A DNA stretch of 64,000 nt, from assembly GCA_029948255.1 (NCBI GenBank), contig JALIZF010001707.1, positions 372,001-436,000 of the forward strand. Direction: 5' to 3'. The notes beneath the pieces were generated by a model. That model searched no databases and was not told where the DNA came from. It worked only from the letters and a program-made list of their open reading frames with translations. The position numbers and the translations under genes are program-made. This document shows, piece after piece, positions 12,801 to 21,092 of the stretch; the stretch's first letter is position 1; each line of letters begins with the position of its first letter. The stretch is from Telmatactis stephensoni. Taxonomy: Eukaryota; Cnidaria; Anthozoa; Actiniaria; Isophelliidae.

Positions 12801-13222
12801 ATTGTAAAAAGTATCTCCTTTCTCTCAAACTGTCTTTCCAGTGTACTCCACTTTCAAGTTCTTTGTTACCCAATTGTTACTCGATTCCATTTAGACTGTA
12901 CATAAATTTGAGCAAAATCCCGTGGAATTAAAAAGTATTTGCTTTGTTTATTCCTGTTCATTCCTTACTTTTCCAAGGGCTGTTACTTAAGTTCTGAAGA
13001 ATTCATTATGTGCAATCGAGGCTATTAACATTGAGCAAAAGGGAACTTGAAATGGGAGTATTCCCTTGAGATGAGATTTCACCCATTTATTTTTATTTCT
13101 TGTTTTTCTTTCAGTTCGAATCAGCATGGGCGCAGGACAACCCACTGGCCCTCAAATTTCATTCGTTACACGCTGGAGGAAGCAAACAAGCTTTTGAAAG
13201 ACCGTCAAAGAAGAGAAAGTAG
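3844..13222 (+). CDS. MFAP1: MFAP1, spliceosome B-complex protein (5' end incomplete)
   Basis: MFAP1 is a nuclear pre-mRNA splicing factor of the spliceosomal B complex. Sixteen exons read in one frame, 1262 nt (419 aa plus stop): 3844-3895, 5240-5342, 6719-6792, 6895-6960, 7485-7534, 8513-8540, 8832-8894, 8983-9036, 9137-9213, 9585-9740, 10886-10938, 11071-11132, 11425-11584, 11858-11947, 12728-12793 and 13115-13222. All have GT/AG borders. Diagnostic family blocks in order are [18 protein letters not shown], the acidic [10 protein letters not shown] followed by [63 protein letters not shown] and [19 protein letters not shown], ending at a basic KRK tail. Human MFAP1 is about 439 aa, so roughly 25 N-terminal residues are missing; their exon was not found. 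Coiled, charged Glu/Arg-rich sequence fills the middle. A poly(A) signal AATAAA lies at 13425. Introns hold at least ten mobile elements. Confidence 0.96.
4232..4483 (+). mobile_element. tRNA-derived SINE in MFAP1 intron
   Basis: A tRNA-like head has an A-box-like GGTGGCATAGCGG and a B-box-like GGGCTCAATTCCTGG. A CT-rich body follows (TTCTCCGGGTTCTCCTG), then an AAATATTTATTTATTTAT tail. A diverged relative with the same body lies at about 10470-10665. It is not a functional tRNA: stems do not pair. Confidence 0.65.
4606..4633. repeat. (GAT)n microsatellite
   Basis: About nine GAT triplets in an MFAP1 intron. Confidence 0.9.
4840..4986. mobile_element. TA-flanked MITE, family M1, copy 1
   Basis: Inverted ends GAGTGGTTTTCGTATGAGTG and the matching complement ending CATACGAAAACGACTC, with TA at 4838-4839 and 4987-4988. 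It is 147 bp with no coding capacity. Three more copies of this family lie at 10124, 11612 and 32635. Confidence 0.85.
5421..5873. mobile_element. TTAA-flanked MITE (piggyBac-like)
   Basis: TTAAGAGGAGATTTTTTTCA at the left and the complement TGAAAAAAATCCCCTCTTAA at the right. The TTAA at both borders is the target duplication expected of piggyBac or Kolobok type elements. The interior repeats TCCAAATTTTCGTT(C/T)TGGATTAACAC at about 5500 and 5705. No transposase. Confidence 0.7.
5992..6603. mobile_element. nested inverted-repeat element with (GTT)n
   Basis: An outer inverted repeat pairs GATTTCAAGCCATTAGGGAC (about 5999-6018) with GTCCCTAATGGCTTGAAATC (about 6576-6595). A second, inner inverted repeat pairs 6015-6060 with about 6355-6405 (GGGACT...TTAATATTGTGATAAT). 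A (GTT)n run at 6551-6577 abuts the right outer arm. It lies in an MFAP1 intron. Confidence 0.6.
7761..7990. mobile_element. PIF/Harbinger-type MITE
   Basis: Termini GGCCTCGTTCAGAC and GGCCTAGTTCAGAT (reverse strand) are followed by matching ACCATGTGC sub-terminal blocks. TTA flanks both sides (7758-7760 and 7991-7993). GGCC-type ends with a 3-bp TTA duplication fit PIF/Harbinger. Non-coding. Confidence 0.75.
8085..8431. mobile_element. TA-flanked MITE (Tc1/mariner type)
   Basis: Left end CAGTGCCTTTTATAATTAC, right end GTAATTATGAAAGGCACTG, with TA on both sides (8083-8084 and 8432-8433). It is 347 bp, non-coding, in the MFAP1 intron before the 28-nt exon. Confidence 0.8.
8555..8693. mobile_element. 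MITE with GGGCC(C) ends
   Basis: Inverted ends GGGGCCGGTTGTACGAAGG and CCTTCGTACAACTGGGCCC enclose four copies of TATCCAG(T/C) sub-repeats. It starts 15 nt after the end of MFAP1 exon 8513-8540. A related TATCC(G/A)...GTGGATA repeat lies near 40990-41080. Confidence 0.75.
10124..10332. mobile_element. TA-flanked MITE, family M1, copy 2 (internal duplication)
   Basis: GAGTCCTTTTCGTATGAGTG and ATACGAAAACCACTC ends with TA on both sides. It is longer than the other copies (209 bp) because the block GTAACTGTACCAGTATC...ATTCCTGCTGTAACC is present twice in tandem. Confidence 0.85.
10470..10665 (+). mobile_element. diverged SINE in MFAP1 intron
   Basis: Head with GGTGATCAAGTGGTGAG and a B-box-like TTTGGTTCCATTCCTGAG, then a CT-rich body similar to the SINE at 4232, ending in an A/T-rich AAAAATAAAAAATATAAT tail. 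Confidence 0.5.
11612..11755. mobile_element. TA-flanked MITE, family M1, copy 3 (GC-rich subtype)
   Basis: Ends CAGCAGATTTCGTATGAGTG and AACGAAAACTGCTT with TA on both sides. The interior carries CCGTGACCGTGCTGTGC, resembling copy 4 at 32635 more than copies 1 and 2. It lies 27 nt after the donor of MFAP1 exon 11425-11584. Confidence 0.8.
11812..11840. repeat. (GAT)n microsatellite
   Basis: About nine GAT triplets 18 nt before the MFAP1 acceptor at 11857. Confidence 0.9.
12431..12706. mobile_element. pogo/Tigger-like MITE
   Basis: Left end TAGTGGAACCCCAC (first base changed from C) and right end ACGGGGTTTCACTG, with TA at 12429-12430 and 12707-12708. The interior has tandem units built on CCCCGTTAATACGGCCACC and ACTTAATCTCTTG. 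It ends 21 nt before the MFAP1 exon at 12728. Confidence 0.8.
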
Positions 13223-15091
13223 ACTTCTTACATCACAGTTGCTATGGAGATAAGTAGTTACCATAGAGACCAAAACTGACGCCATCCTTTATCACTTCCT
13301 GCATTGTAACATCTTTGCCTTAGAAAAAAGTGTGGTTACTCAAGCAAAAATTCGCAACTGTGAAGGAATTGGGTTCCCTGTGGCATTATACTGACTTCTT
13401 AGAACAATTTTTGAAGTATTTGTAAATAAACTGTAGTTAAATATATTCTTTAGTTATTTTCACTTGCATTTACCGAGACTAAACCGGTCCCTCACTAAAT
13501 TAATGACTATTGGCTGTCACTCAATTAGAAGAACTCCATACCGTCCGTATCTTCCCTCTGATGGCTCTTATGAGTTTTGTGGAACCCCTAGGGTTTTTGT
13601 CTGTGGTTAACGATTATTATGAAACCGTGTAAAATGATAAATGTGGCTGGAAGTTGAAACTAGTAATCTGTGCCTTCAGCCTTCTCTATGAAGCATCTTA
13701 CGCGAGTATCCGTAAACTTGCCTATAAAATCATAGAAAATGAAAACAACATGCACTTCGATTAACAAGCGTACACTTTCGAGAAATGAAATAGATATAAA
13801 TATAGATGAGAGAAGCTTTGAAGAAATCCTAGTCCTTGGAAATTTAGGATAGATTGATGGACAGAGTAGAACACGAGCGACCGCTGACCGTTTGAACATC
13901 GGGCTAGTGCTGGGACGAAAATATCGCAGTATTTAGAAAAAATAGTGTTAAGCAGACTTTCCACTCATCGCAGAAAGCACTCGCAGCGATCATTTTTACT
14001 CGCAGCGAAATTTTGAACAATAGATTTTATTCCCAACGGGTACTCGTTAGCTCGCTGCGAGTGCTGTCAGCGAGGACTGGCCTTTATTCTGCCTCGTAAT
14101 AAAAGTGCACGTGGTGATTGTTCTAGTCGGTAGAGAGAAAGCCGTTACTTTGAGAGAAATGGTCATTCTTATAATAACTGTCAGAATGGTGATCAGTTTA
14201 GTGGTGGTCGGTCTGTAAAAGTGGTCGTTATACAGAGGTAGTCTGAAGAGAGGTGACCTTCAGTTAAGGTTCAACTGTTTATATTGATATAACAGGTGGT
14301 TGGTGTGTCTGTCATCACAACCTTCTCTTATGTTGTACGAAAATATTTACTAGAAGGGTGTACTGCACCAAATGCAAAACCGCACCACAGACGGATAAAG
14401 ACGCGTCGGACTTCACAGGGAATTGTCAGACACCCTTAACAGTTTGTTGTTTGGAGCTGTGTCATTGTTTGGTTACAAGATCTTGTAGGTTGCAAATCAG
14501 AGACAATTTGATTCATTGAACTCAGGTTGATCTACTTTTGATGAAACCGACGGTATCAAATGAAAAGAAAAATTGATTTTCTAACTTTGCCATAGAAACA
14601 GGTCCAGGTCAGTTGAAACTGTATTGGTATGCCAGTTGAAGTGAAAGACCTCTAGGATAAACAGAATATCTATGTGAAACACAGGGGAAAAATAACCATT
14701 AGCTTACGGATCCCAACGAGCGCTGATCACCAGAAGGTCTAAAGACGGCGACTTGGACAGACTGACATCTTTCAGAGGATAATTTTCCTCTACGTTATTG
14801 GTCCTATATTATTGTGAAATTTAACTTCAAGCGACATTTCAAATACAGGATCTTACGGGCACCTCCATAATACGGACACCTCTCTATAACGGACAAGTCT
14901 CCACGTCTCAGTTGGAATCTACATACATTTTGCAAATGAAACCTAGCTATAAAAAAAGGGAATAGTTTCCTCTTCGGTCCTTTGGTGGTCGCTTTAAAGA
15001 GGTTTTCTAGGTTTCACAAACAAAAACTGCACGCGTTCGCAATGACGTTGGGAATTTTCTTACGGAAAATCCAGAAATTTAATTATCCAGA
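13223..15091. other. intergenic region, MFAP1 to sulfotransferase
   Basis: The MFAP1 3' UTR runs to about 13450 (AATAAA at 13425). An inverted repeat built on GCACTCGCAGCGA occupies about 13950-14095. A one-sided transposon relic with GTGGTCGTTATACAGAGG and GGTTCAACTGT lies at about 14165-14285. A TATA-like CTATAAAAAAAGGG near 14948 could serve the downstream gene. No exon recognised. Confidence 0.5.
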
Positions 15092-16129
15092 ATGAAGAAA
15101 TTTCCTTGCCTGGCATCGATTATAATAGCTTTTATACTAACTTTCAATATTTTCAAAACATTTACAAGGGATAAATCGCACCGTCCCAACCATGTGTCAA
15201 AGGATTCCCTGGAACTTCTTGAACCACCCCATTGTGTAGACAGTATGTTAGAAATACTTGATCGAACGCGTCGAATTGGAATGGTGCGGGATTACCTATC
15301 TGAAAGCAACAGGGAAATCACACCAAGAGAAAATATCGTAGTCTTTGGAGTTCCTGGTGCTTTGTCAGAAATTATTGGTAATTTCATTGGAAGGAGACCT
15401 ACTGTTTTCTATGTACCATCCATTCTAGAGAGTCAAGCTTACTACATCAATCATGATCCCACTCTGGCCCTACCTCTGACTACAGCAATATTCGAAAACA
15501 TTTTTCAGTGTGATTTTCAAGACAAACTACTTGTAAACCATCTTATCAAAAATCATGCCCTGATTGAAAATCTGGCACCCCCCTCGTGCGTTGCTGGGGA
15601 AACCAAGAAAGGCAATACCATATATAGCGACACGTGTATCCAGGCCTTTTCTGATTGGCTGAGGAACCAGTGTCTGCCAAACAACGTTACAGTTGTACAG
15701 ACGAATCATTTAAAGTCGATTTCATACCTGGAAGTGCTCGCAACTGAAGAGAAGTCAAGACTGTACAAATTTCGTGTTATCCATGTTGTTCGCGATCCAC
15801 GAGCAATCATTTATGATATCTCTAAGGCTCACCAATGGGCTCCCAAAGGGCTAGAAAGAACAATTTATAGAATGTGTGACAAAATGCGGATGAATCTAAA
15901 AATCGCTCAATCGTCTCCAATATGGCGTAAAAGTTCTTACAGACTTGTGAAGATAGAGGAGTTCTTGGACGATACAAAACTACGTGATATGACACAATCT
16001 AGAAGTGTGTCGTTCACGAAGAAAGACTTTGATTACTGGAAGAGTGACATGCCTTTAAAGATGAGGCGTTTGGTAGAAACTGAGTGCAAACACGTTCTAG
16101 ATATCTTAGCATATCCAAAACATGTCTAA
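15092..16129 (+). CDS. carbohydrate sulfotransferase-like type II membrane protein
   Basis: Intronless 345-aa protein. A short cytoplasmic start (MKKFPC) is followed by a single hydrophobic anchor, residues 7-24, then a lumenal domain, as in Golgi sulfotransferases that move sulfate from PAPS to glycans. The clearest family signature is RVIHVVRDPRAIIYDISKA (residues 228-246), the 3'-phosphate-binding element. C262 lies in RMCDKMRMNL, YRLVKIEEFLDD is at 283-294, and a C-terminal ETECKHVLDILAYP at 329-342, all in the order expected of GlcNAc/Gal 6-O-sulfotransferases (CHST family). The N-terminal 5'-phosphosulfate loop is degenerate: at 85-113 the expected Arg-x-Gly-Ser-Ser pattern reads FGVPGALSE, although VFYVPSILE still resembles the following conserved segment. 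AATAAA at about 16148 is a poly(A) signal. Catalytic activity is therefore doubtful; family membership is fairly secure. The first ATG gives the anchor and is preferred. Confidence 0.82.
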   Translation: MKKFPCLASIIIAFILTFNIFKTFTRDKSHRPNHVSKDSLELLEPPHCVDSMLEILDRTRRIGMVRDYLSESNREITPRENIVVFGVPGALSEIIGNFIGRRPTVFYVPSILESQAYYINHDPTLALPLTTAIFENIFQCDFQDKLLVNHLIKNHALIENLAPPSCVAGETKKGNTIYSDTCIQAFSDWLRNQCLPNNVTVVQTNHLKSISYLEVLATEEKSRLYKFRVIHVVRDPRAIIYDISKAHQWAPKGLERTIYRMCDKMRMNLKIAQSSPIWRKSSYRLVKIEEFLDDTKLRDMTQSRSVSFTKKDFDYWKSDMPLKMRRLVETECKHVLDILAYPKHV

Positions 16130-16293
16130 AACTACAAGTCAAGGAAACAATAAAACTCCACAACAACAACATAAACGTAAACGCATACACTAAGGCTTTA
16201 TGTGAGTTTATGTGGCTTTATGTGAGTTTAATTCGTTGTTTAACTGGATTATTGTATTGAATTTTAATCAAAACAACACTGGTTAACACCCAG

Positions 16294-17123
16294 CAGGGGC
16301 GTATCCAGAATATTTCAAAGGGGGGGGTCACACTTTCCATTTTCCACCAACTCAAGTATGTTAAGGCCAGGACTTTTGCTTAAACAGATAAATTGCCTTA
16401 ACCAAAGTTACTGAAGAGCCAAATCAGCTATTTTTTGCCATATATTTCGATGAATTGAACATTTTGTGATACTTGTTACGACCATCGAGGTGTCACGTGA
16501 TTTATGACGCCATAAATTACCTTTTTCAAAATGGGCCAATGGGGAAAAATGAAAACGAAACATTATTTGCTGTTTTAGTATTCTACTAATGTGTTCTCTA
16601 CAAAACTGCCCTCATCGCTGGTCCACCTCTCATGTATAAGGGGATAATATGGAAAACAGGTCACGTGACCTCATTTTAGCTTATATCTCCTAAAACAAGA
16701 GAGGTGGACCAGCGATGAGGGCAGTTTTGTAGAGAACACATTAGTAGAATACTAAAACAGCAAATATTGTTTCGTTTCCTTTTCTCTCCATTGGCCCATT
16801 TTGAAAAATGTAATTTATGACGTCATAGCTCACGTGACACCTCGATAGTCACAAAAAATACCTTACAAGGTTAAGTTCAATGAAATATCCTATAAAGCAA
16901 AATATATTTATGTTTGCTCGTCAGTAAAACTATTTAAGGCAATTTAACGTTTACAGGCTATTCTGGCAAGAATTCCTGGCCTTAACATACCGTGAGAAAA
17001 GGGGGTCACACTTCCAATTTCTCAATCTTTCTCCAGTCAGATTCTTTTATTTCTATCATCTTTTAGTTTTCAAAGGGGGGTCACGGGCACCCTGGAACCC
17101 CCCCTTCCCTGGATACGCCCCTG
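16294..17123. mobile_element. hAT-like non-autonomous element with 5-bp target duplication
   Basis: Ends CAGGGGCGTATCCAG and CTGGATACGCCCCTG, flanked by CCCAG on both sides (16289-16293 and 17124-17128). GGGGGGTCAC motifs follow each end. No coding capacity. Most of the interior is a second, nested palindrome (16356-16990). Confidence 0.8.
16356..16990. mobile_element. 635-bp palindromic element nested in the hAT-like element
   Basis: Two long arms, about 16356-16640 and 16705-16990, are inverted copies. The outer tips are TGTTAAGGCCAGGA and its complement, with TA outside. The centre pairs CTGCCCTCATCGCTGGTCC with GGACCAGCGATGAGGGCAG. Arms are diverged, with several mismatches and small indels, so this is older than the palindrome at 29723. 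Confidence 0.8.
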
Positions 17124-17540
17124 CCCAGGAACGTTTGAGGTTCCTTTGCTCATTAAGGTTCAATTCTTGGGCCTCTATCATTCGGTCTTTTTCACACGCA
17201 ATTTAGCTGAGTTTTGATCTCAAAGAATTCAATATATCGGTGCAATACTTGACATTGGGTGCGGGTTGCTCGACACTTACACAAAATATCTAAAACCGGA
17301 GTTCTAGGGAAAATCCTGTCGAAAATCTGTATAATTACCCATATTGCCTTTCAGCAGAGAAGAAGGAAAAACGTGTTTCCGCTAGTAAGCCAAAACAAAC
17401 GGCTTTTTCTCGATCAGCTCGAGAAATGAAGAAAAAAAGCGTCAATCTTAAGGTGCCTTATATCAAAGAGTCATCAAGTTGTGTTAAGTTTTGCAAAGAT
17501 TGCGTTCCACGTGACTGGCACGTGACTTGACTACCTCAAA

Positions 17541-17707
17541 CAGGGCCGTACCCACCGGTACGGTTAGTCGGGTTTCAACCGGGCCAACTTTTACCGTTAG
17601 AACCATTGTCATTGCAGTTTTGAAAGCATGAATTCGTGTAGGAAAACGAAAGAAACAGACCAACTTTTAAAAACCGTACCAATGTTCAAATGGTGGCTAC
17701 GGCCCTG
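17541..17707. mobile_element. small hAT-like MITE with 5-bp target duplication
   Basis: Ends CAGGGCCGTACCCACC and GGTGGCTACGGCCCTG, flanked by TCAAA on both sides (17536-17540 and 17708-17712). It is 167 bp. The terminal design and target length match the element at 16294. Confidence 0.78.
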
Positions 17708-18203
17708 TCAAACCTGGGCCCTAAAACTATTTGAGGGATAACATACCCTGACCTTACACTTAGATCTAACCCTAAGTTTAAATAAACCCCAGTCGCAGCT
17801 TTCACCAGGGGCTTTAAGCGAGACTGTGATCAATATCGTTAAACACTGAATTTAGCTGAAATTTCGTTAAAAGATTCTTCGAGAGTCCAGTGCTCACAAG
17901 TTAAAATCTTTTCTCGATATTCTGAAGGGAAGTACTATATTTTTATGAATCTTTAGAGGTGTCAGTGACGTCATTCACTCAACCCAAACATTCAGCTCCA
18001 TACATTTCTTTGTATTTTTTGATCGAAATATCTCAACGTAATTGTTCTACAATGGAGAAAACTGGCCAGAAAATCAATCTTAAGCACAAACAATGTAAGA
18101 AAACTTCTTTATTCAAACGTTTAGACTGAAAGAAATAAAACTGTTCAAGAAACTAAATATAAAGGGGGGGGGGGGGAATACATCTTTACAGAAGTGGAAT
18201 GTA

Positions 18204-18436
18204 GGGGTGCTCGACGGAGGGTTTGAAAATGACCCTAAAAGGTACGCATAAATTATCGGATTTTATACCCTAAAAGGTACGACCACATTGTTAATAAAGA
18301 ATATTCGTATATGAGATCGTTCCAACCTTTATGTGATTTTCGTTATCCTGACCCTAAAAGGTACGCTATGATCCGGAAACATTAAAAGGTACGAGTGGAT
18401 CATATTTTCGACCCTAAAAGTTCCGTCGAGCACCCT
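18204..18436. mobile_element. TA-flanked MITE with internal ACCCTAAAAGGTACG repeats
   Basis: Ends GGGGTGCTCGACGGAG and TTCCGTCGAGCACCCT, with TA on both sides. ACCCTAAAAGGTACG or close variants occur five to six times inside. Non-coding. Confidence 0.78.
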
Positions 18437-18454
18437 TACCACTTTTGTAAGGGA

Positions 18455-18548
18455 GTACCCCCCAGCCTCCTACGCAGACGTTTTTAGTCTCGATCCAGTA
18501 AATTGACTGGATCGAGACTAAAAACGTCTGCGTAGGGGGCTACCCCCC
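18455..18548. repeat. 45-bp-arm perfect hairpin next to a poly-C run
   Basis: CCTACGCAGACGTTTTTAGT and CTCGATCCAGT on the left arm are mirrored almost exactly by the right arm, with a six-base loop AAATTG at 18500-18505. A C run (18543-18556) follows. No function is evident. Confidence 0.85.
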
Positions 18549-18745
18549 CCCCCCCCGTTAGTTATTTTATGGCTCTTTGATATTCTTTCAGTAGTTTTGA
18601 GCGATTTTGATCACAATCCCGCTTTAAAAATATGTTCACGTGATCACCATTTTCTATCATAACCAAATAATTCACCACTGTAAAATATTAAGCTTGATGC
18701 TGTGATTGTTACTGATAGCAACCAAGGTTTAGTGTAACTTCTTGA

Positions 18746-19558
18746 TCAATTATCTCGTCCCAACCACCACTGTGTTGTAGACTGTTGGGTTGCAGTGCAT
18801 GGAAATTTCGGGTTGATGTGATCGTAGAACCCAAAAACATCTTCACCTGTCACGGAATTAGGTACTGATGGAAATCCACACCAAGTACCCACGGAATCCA
18901 AATGAAGGTGAAAATTATTTGCCACCTGCCACATAGCAATTTTCCCATTTGTGAACTTGTGACCCCTGATGTTAATATACATGTATTTGATGCAAGTACC
19001 AGAGGTGACGGCAGGTACAAATGGATCAAATTTACTGAGGCGACCAAACAACGAACTGCCGGTGTGGTCCCTAGCTCCAAAGTTACAAGATGCTCTGTAC
19101 ATCGTCGATGGAGCTCGTACGTACTTCATCATGTCTAATGACATGCGATAGTCCACCAAATTGACCTGGTTTGGATTTCTTGGAGCATCAGTGAAAAATG
19201 CTTTATTCATGTATGCTGGAACGTTGTTGGCAAGAGAGAAAGACTCGATCAAAGTCCAAGAGCGATTTATTTTGCTATTAAAACTGCACCGTGCAGGAAA
19301 TATTGCCCCATTGTCACTACGTGTTATGATGTATTGTTTAGTTTCTGCTTTGTTGTTGGGCGACGAGTACTTTATCAAATCTGGACACCCTGTGATCGCC
19401 TTCTCGCACACTCTTCCAGTATAGCGGTTAGGGCACTTGCAGACAAACTTCTCATTTGGGGTGTCGCAGTGCTCTACACATGTACCACCGTTCCTACAGG
19501 GCTGAGACCGACAGCAGCCATTATAACACGTGCCAGATTGTACCATGTGAGGTTCGAT
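18746..19558 (-). CDS. PAN/EGF secreted protein, copy A, terminal exon (EGF + C-terminal domain)
   Basis: Terminal exon of 271 codons including the stop, starting IEPHMVQSGTCYNGCC after an AG acceptor. One EGF domain (PCRNGGTCVEHC...FVCKCPNRYTGRVCE) is followed by a roughly 200-aa domain with W, C and aromatic residues (SWTLIESFSLANNVPAYMN, MYRASCNFG, YINIRGHKF, EDVFGFY) ending WWLGRDN. The layout suggests an extracellular recognition or matrix protein of a type common in corals; that is recollection, not a search result. The first about 155 codons are almost identical to copy B (24740-25552), then similarity falls sharply. The exon itself has no frame break, but its own first exon (20749-21092) is damaged, so expression would need another 5' end. 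Confidence 0.75.
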   Translation of the reverse strand: MEPHMVQSGTCYNGCCRSQPCRNGGTCVEHCDTPNEKFVCKCPNRYTGRVCEKAITGCPDLIKYSSPNNKAETKQYIITRSDNGAIFPARCSFNSKINRSWTLIESFSLANNVPAYMNKAFFTDAPRNPNQVNLVDYRMSLDMMKYVRAPSTMYRASCNFGARDHTGSSLFGRLSKFDPFVPAVTSGTCIKYMYINIRGHKFTNGKIAMWQVANNFHLHLDSVGTWCGFPSVPNSVTGEDVFGFYDHINPKFPCTATQQSTTQWWLGRDN

Positions 19559-20748
19559 CTGAATTGATCCGATATTTAAAAAATATGAATAATGTTAACA
19601 TATTAGTAAAGATATAGAGATAGAATATACAAAAGCTCAATCGGGTTCTAATTTTCATAGCAGCGTGTGAGCGGCAATATATTCTGAGTATCCTGTCTGT
19701 TTCCGAGGGAACTGAAGAAAGAAGAGTTGGGGTACGTTTGGTGAAAGAGTTTTACCGGAAGAGAACTTTATTATAATTAAAAGTGATTTCGAGACGGCAT
19801 TATCGGTTAAGTAGAAACACAAGCTCCATAAAATAAATCACAATTGGTGGAAAATCAAAAGAATATATTTATTCGCATAAAATGAGTTAAAGCTCCTATG
19901 ACGCCATGTTTTTGTTTTTTGTTTGTTTGTTTGTTTGTTTTTGTTCTAAAAATGACTTAATTATTAAGTGATAACTAGAACTTACAGTTTGATATTACCA
20001 GTTGCGGACTCCATATTTCTGAATTATGAACGTTTTAAATGTTCTTATGCTAATTTGATGACGTCAAAGGAGACATTTATTATACAAAAACGACTCAATC
20101 CAAAATACTGGAATGTTTCCATTTGTAAATCAATTCTATACATAAAACCTGCAGTTTAGCAAAAAATTGGTTATCCTTTGGAAGAGCACTTGTTGCAAAT
20201 CCCATTTGCATTTTGAGTTTTAAAACTACTTTTATATCGTAAGAATATGGAATTAATATCAGAAAAAAATATAATAATCATTTTCGCTATACTCTCTAAT
20301 AAGAATTGATTTTCGAAATGAAATAAGTAAGTAATCGAGCTTCAGGAAAAGCAGCCCATCTTAACACATTTGATTTGAATAACCTGGAAAAACATGAAAA
20401 GATATACAGTCATTCTCAGAATTGAAAGGTTGTCCAGCGTTTAGTCGTTAATAATCTCACTGATTTACATAGATTAGATTTTCAATTTTCTCGCAGGAAT
20501 TTCAATTCAAAATACAATTAAAGTGCATTGCATATTATATATTGTGTATAATGGATTGTAGCTTTGCAGCTAAAGTTAAAATTCTTGCCAGAAATTAAAT
20601 TGAAAATGTGATATATAAGCAAATATGTTTATTAATGACTAAACGCCTTTTCGTCTGGACAACCTTTTTGAGAATGGCTGTATGTGCATCAAAACGTCAT
20701 TCAAGTGACTGATTTAGCTGTGTATCAGGACATTTTGTAAACACTCAC
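19559..20748 (-). other. intron of copy A
   Basis: A 1.2-kb intron, phase 0, with GTGAGT donor and CAG acceptor. Both flanks match copy B's intron (for example ACCGGAAGAGAACTTTATT and AACACAAGCTCCATAAAAT), so this is the short, uninserted form. It contains a (GTTT)n stretch at about 19919-19941. Confidence 0.7.
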
Positions 20749-21092
20749 CCCTTTATAGGAACGCTGATTCAAGTCATAGTACTCGTAACCCGATTCATCC
20801 ATGAAATAAGTTGACTTTAAAGTCTTGTCGAAGTCTAACAACTCACATCTTGTGCCTTTCCTTTGGCACGCATTACAACGACAGTCATTGACACACGATG
20901 AGTAGCATTTCTTTGGATCATCAGTAGTGATGTTTCTGTAGGAGAAACCTTTGAGGCATTTCCCCTTCATGATGTCTCTTCAGGCTCTGGGAAAAGTCGA
21001 CCAGAATAACAGGTGCCAACGCATTGGAATTTCCCCAAGACATTAGTTATAAAGGTACACAATGTGAATTGTAAAATGATTATTGCGTTTCT
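20749..21092 (-). pseudogene. PAN/EGF copy A first exon, broken
   Basis: Homologous to the intact first exon of copy B (32939-33280): signal peptide and PAN/apple-like cysteine domain. Two lesions are visible. The codon corresponding to copy B's ATG is AGA (21090-21092). Two extra bases (CT in a TCTCTT context, about 20975-20979) shift the frame between the signal peptide and the cysteine domain. Downstream of the shift the frame is intact from an internal ATG at 20970 (MKGKCLKGFSYRN) through the GTGAGT donor, so only a cytosolic, signal-less product could be made from this exon. Cysteines of the remaining part (KCYSSCVNDCRCNAC, RCELLDF) are unchanged. Confidence 0.8.
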
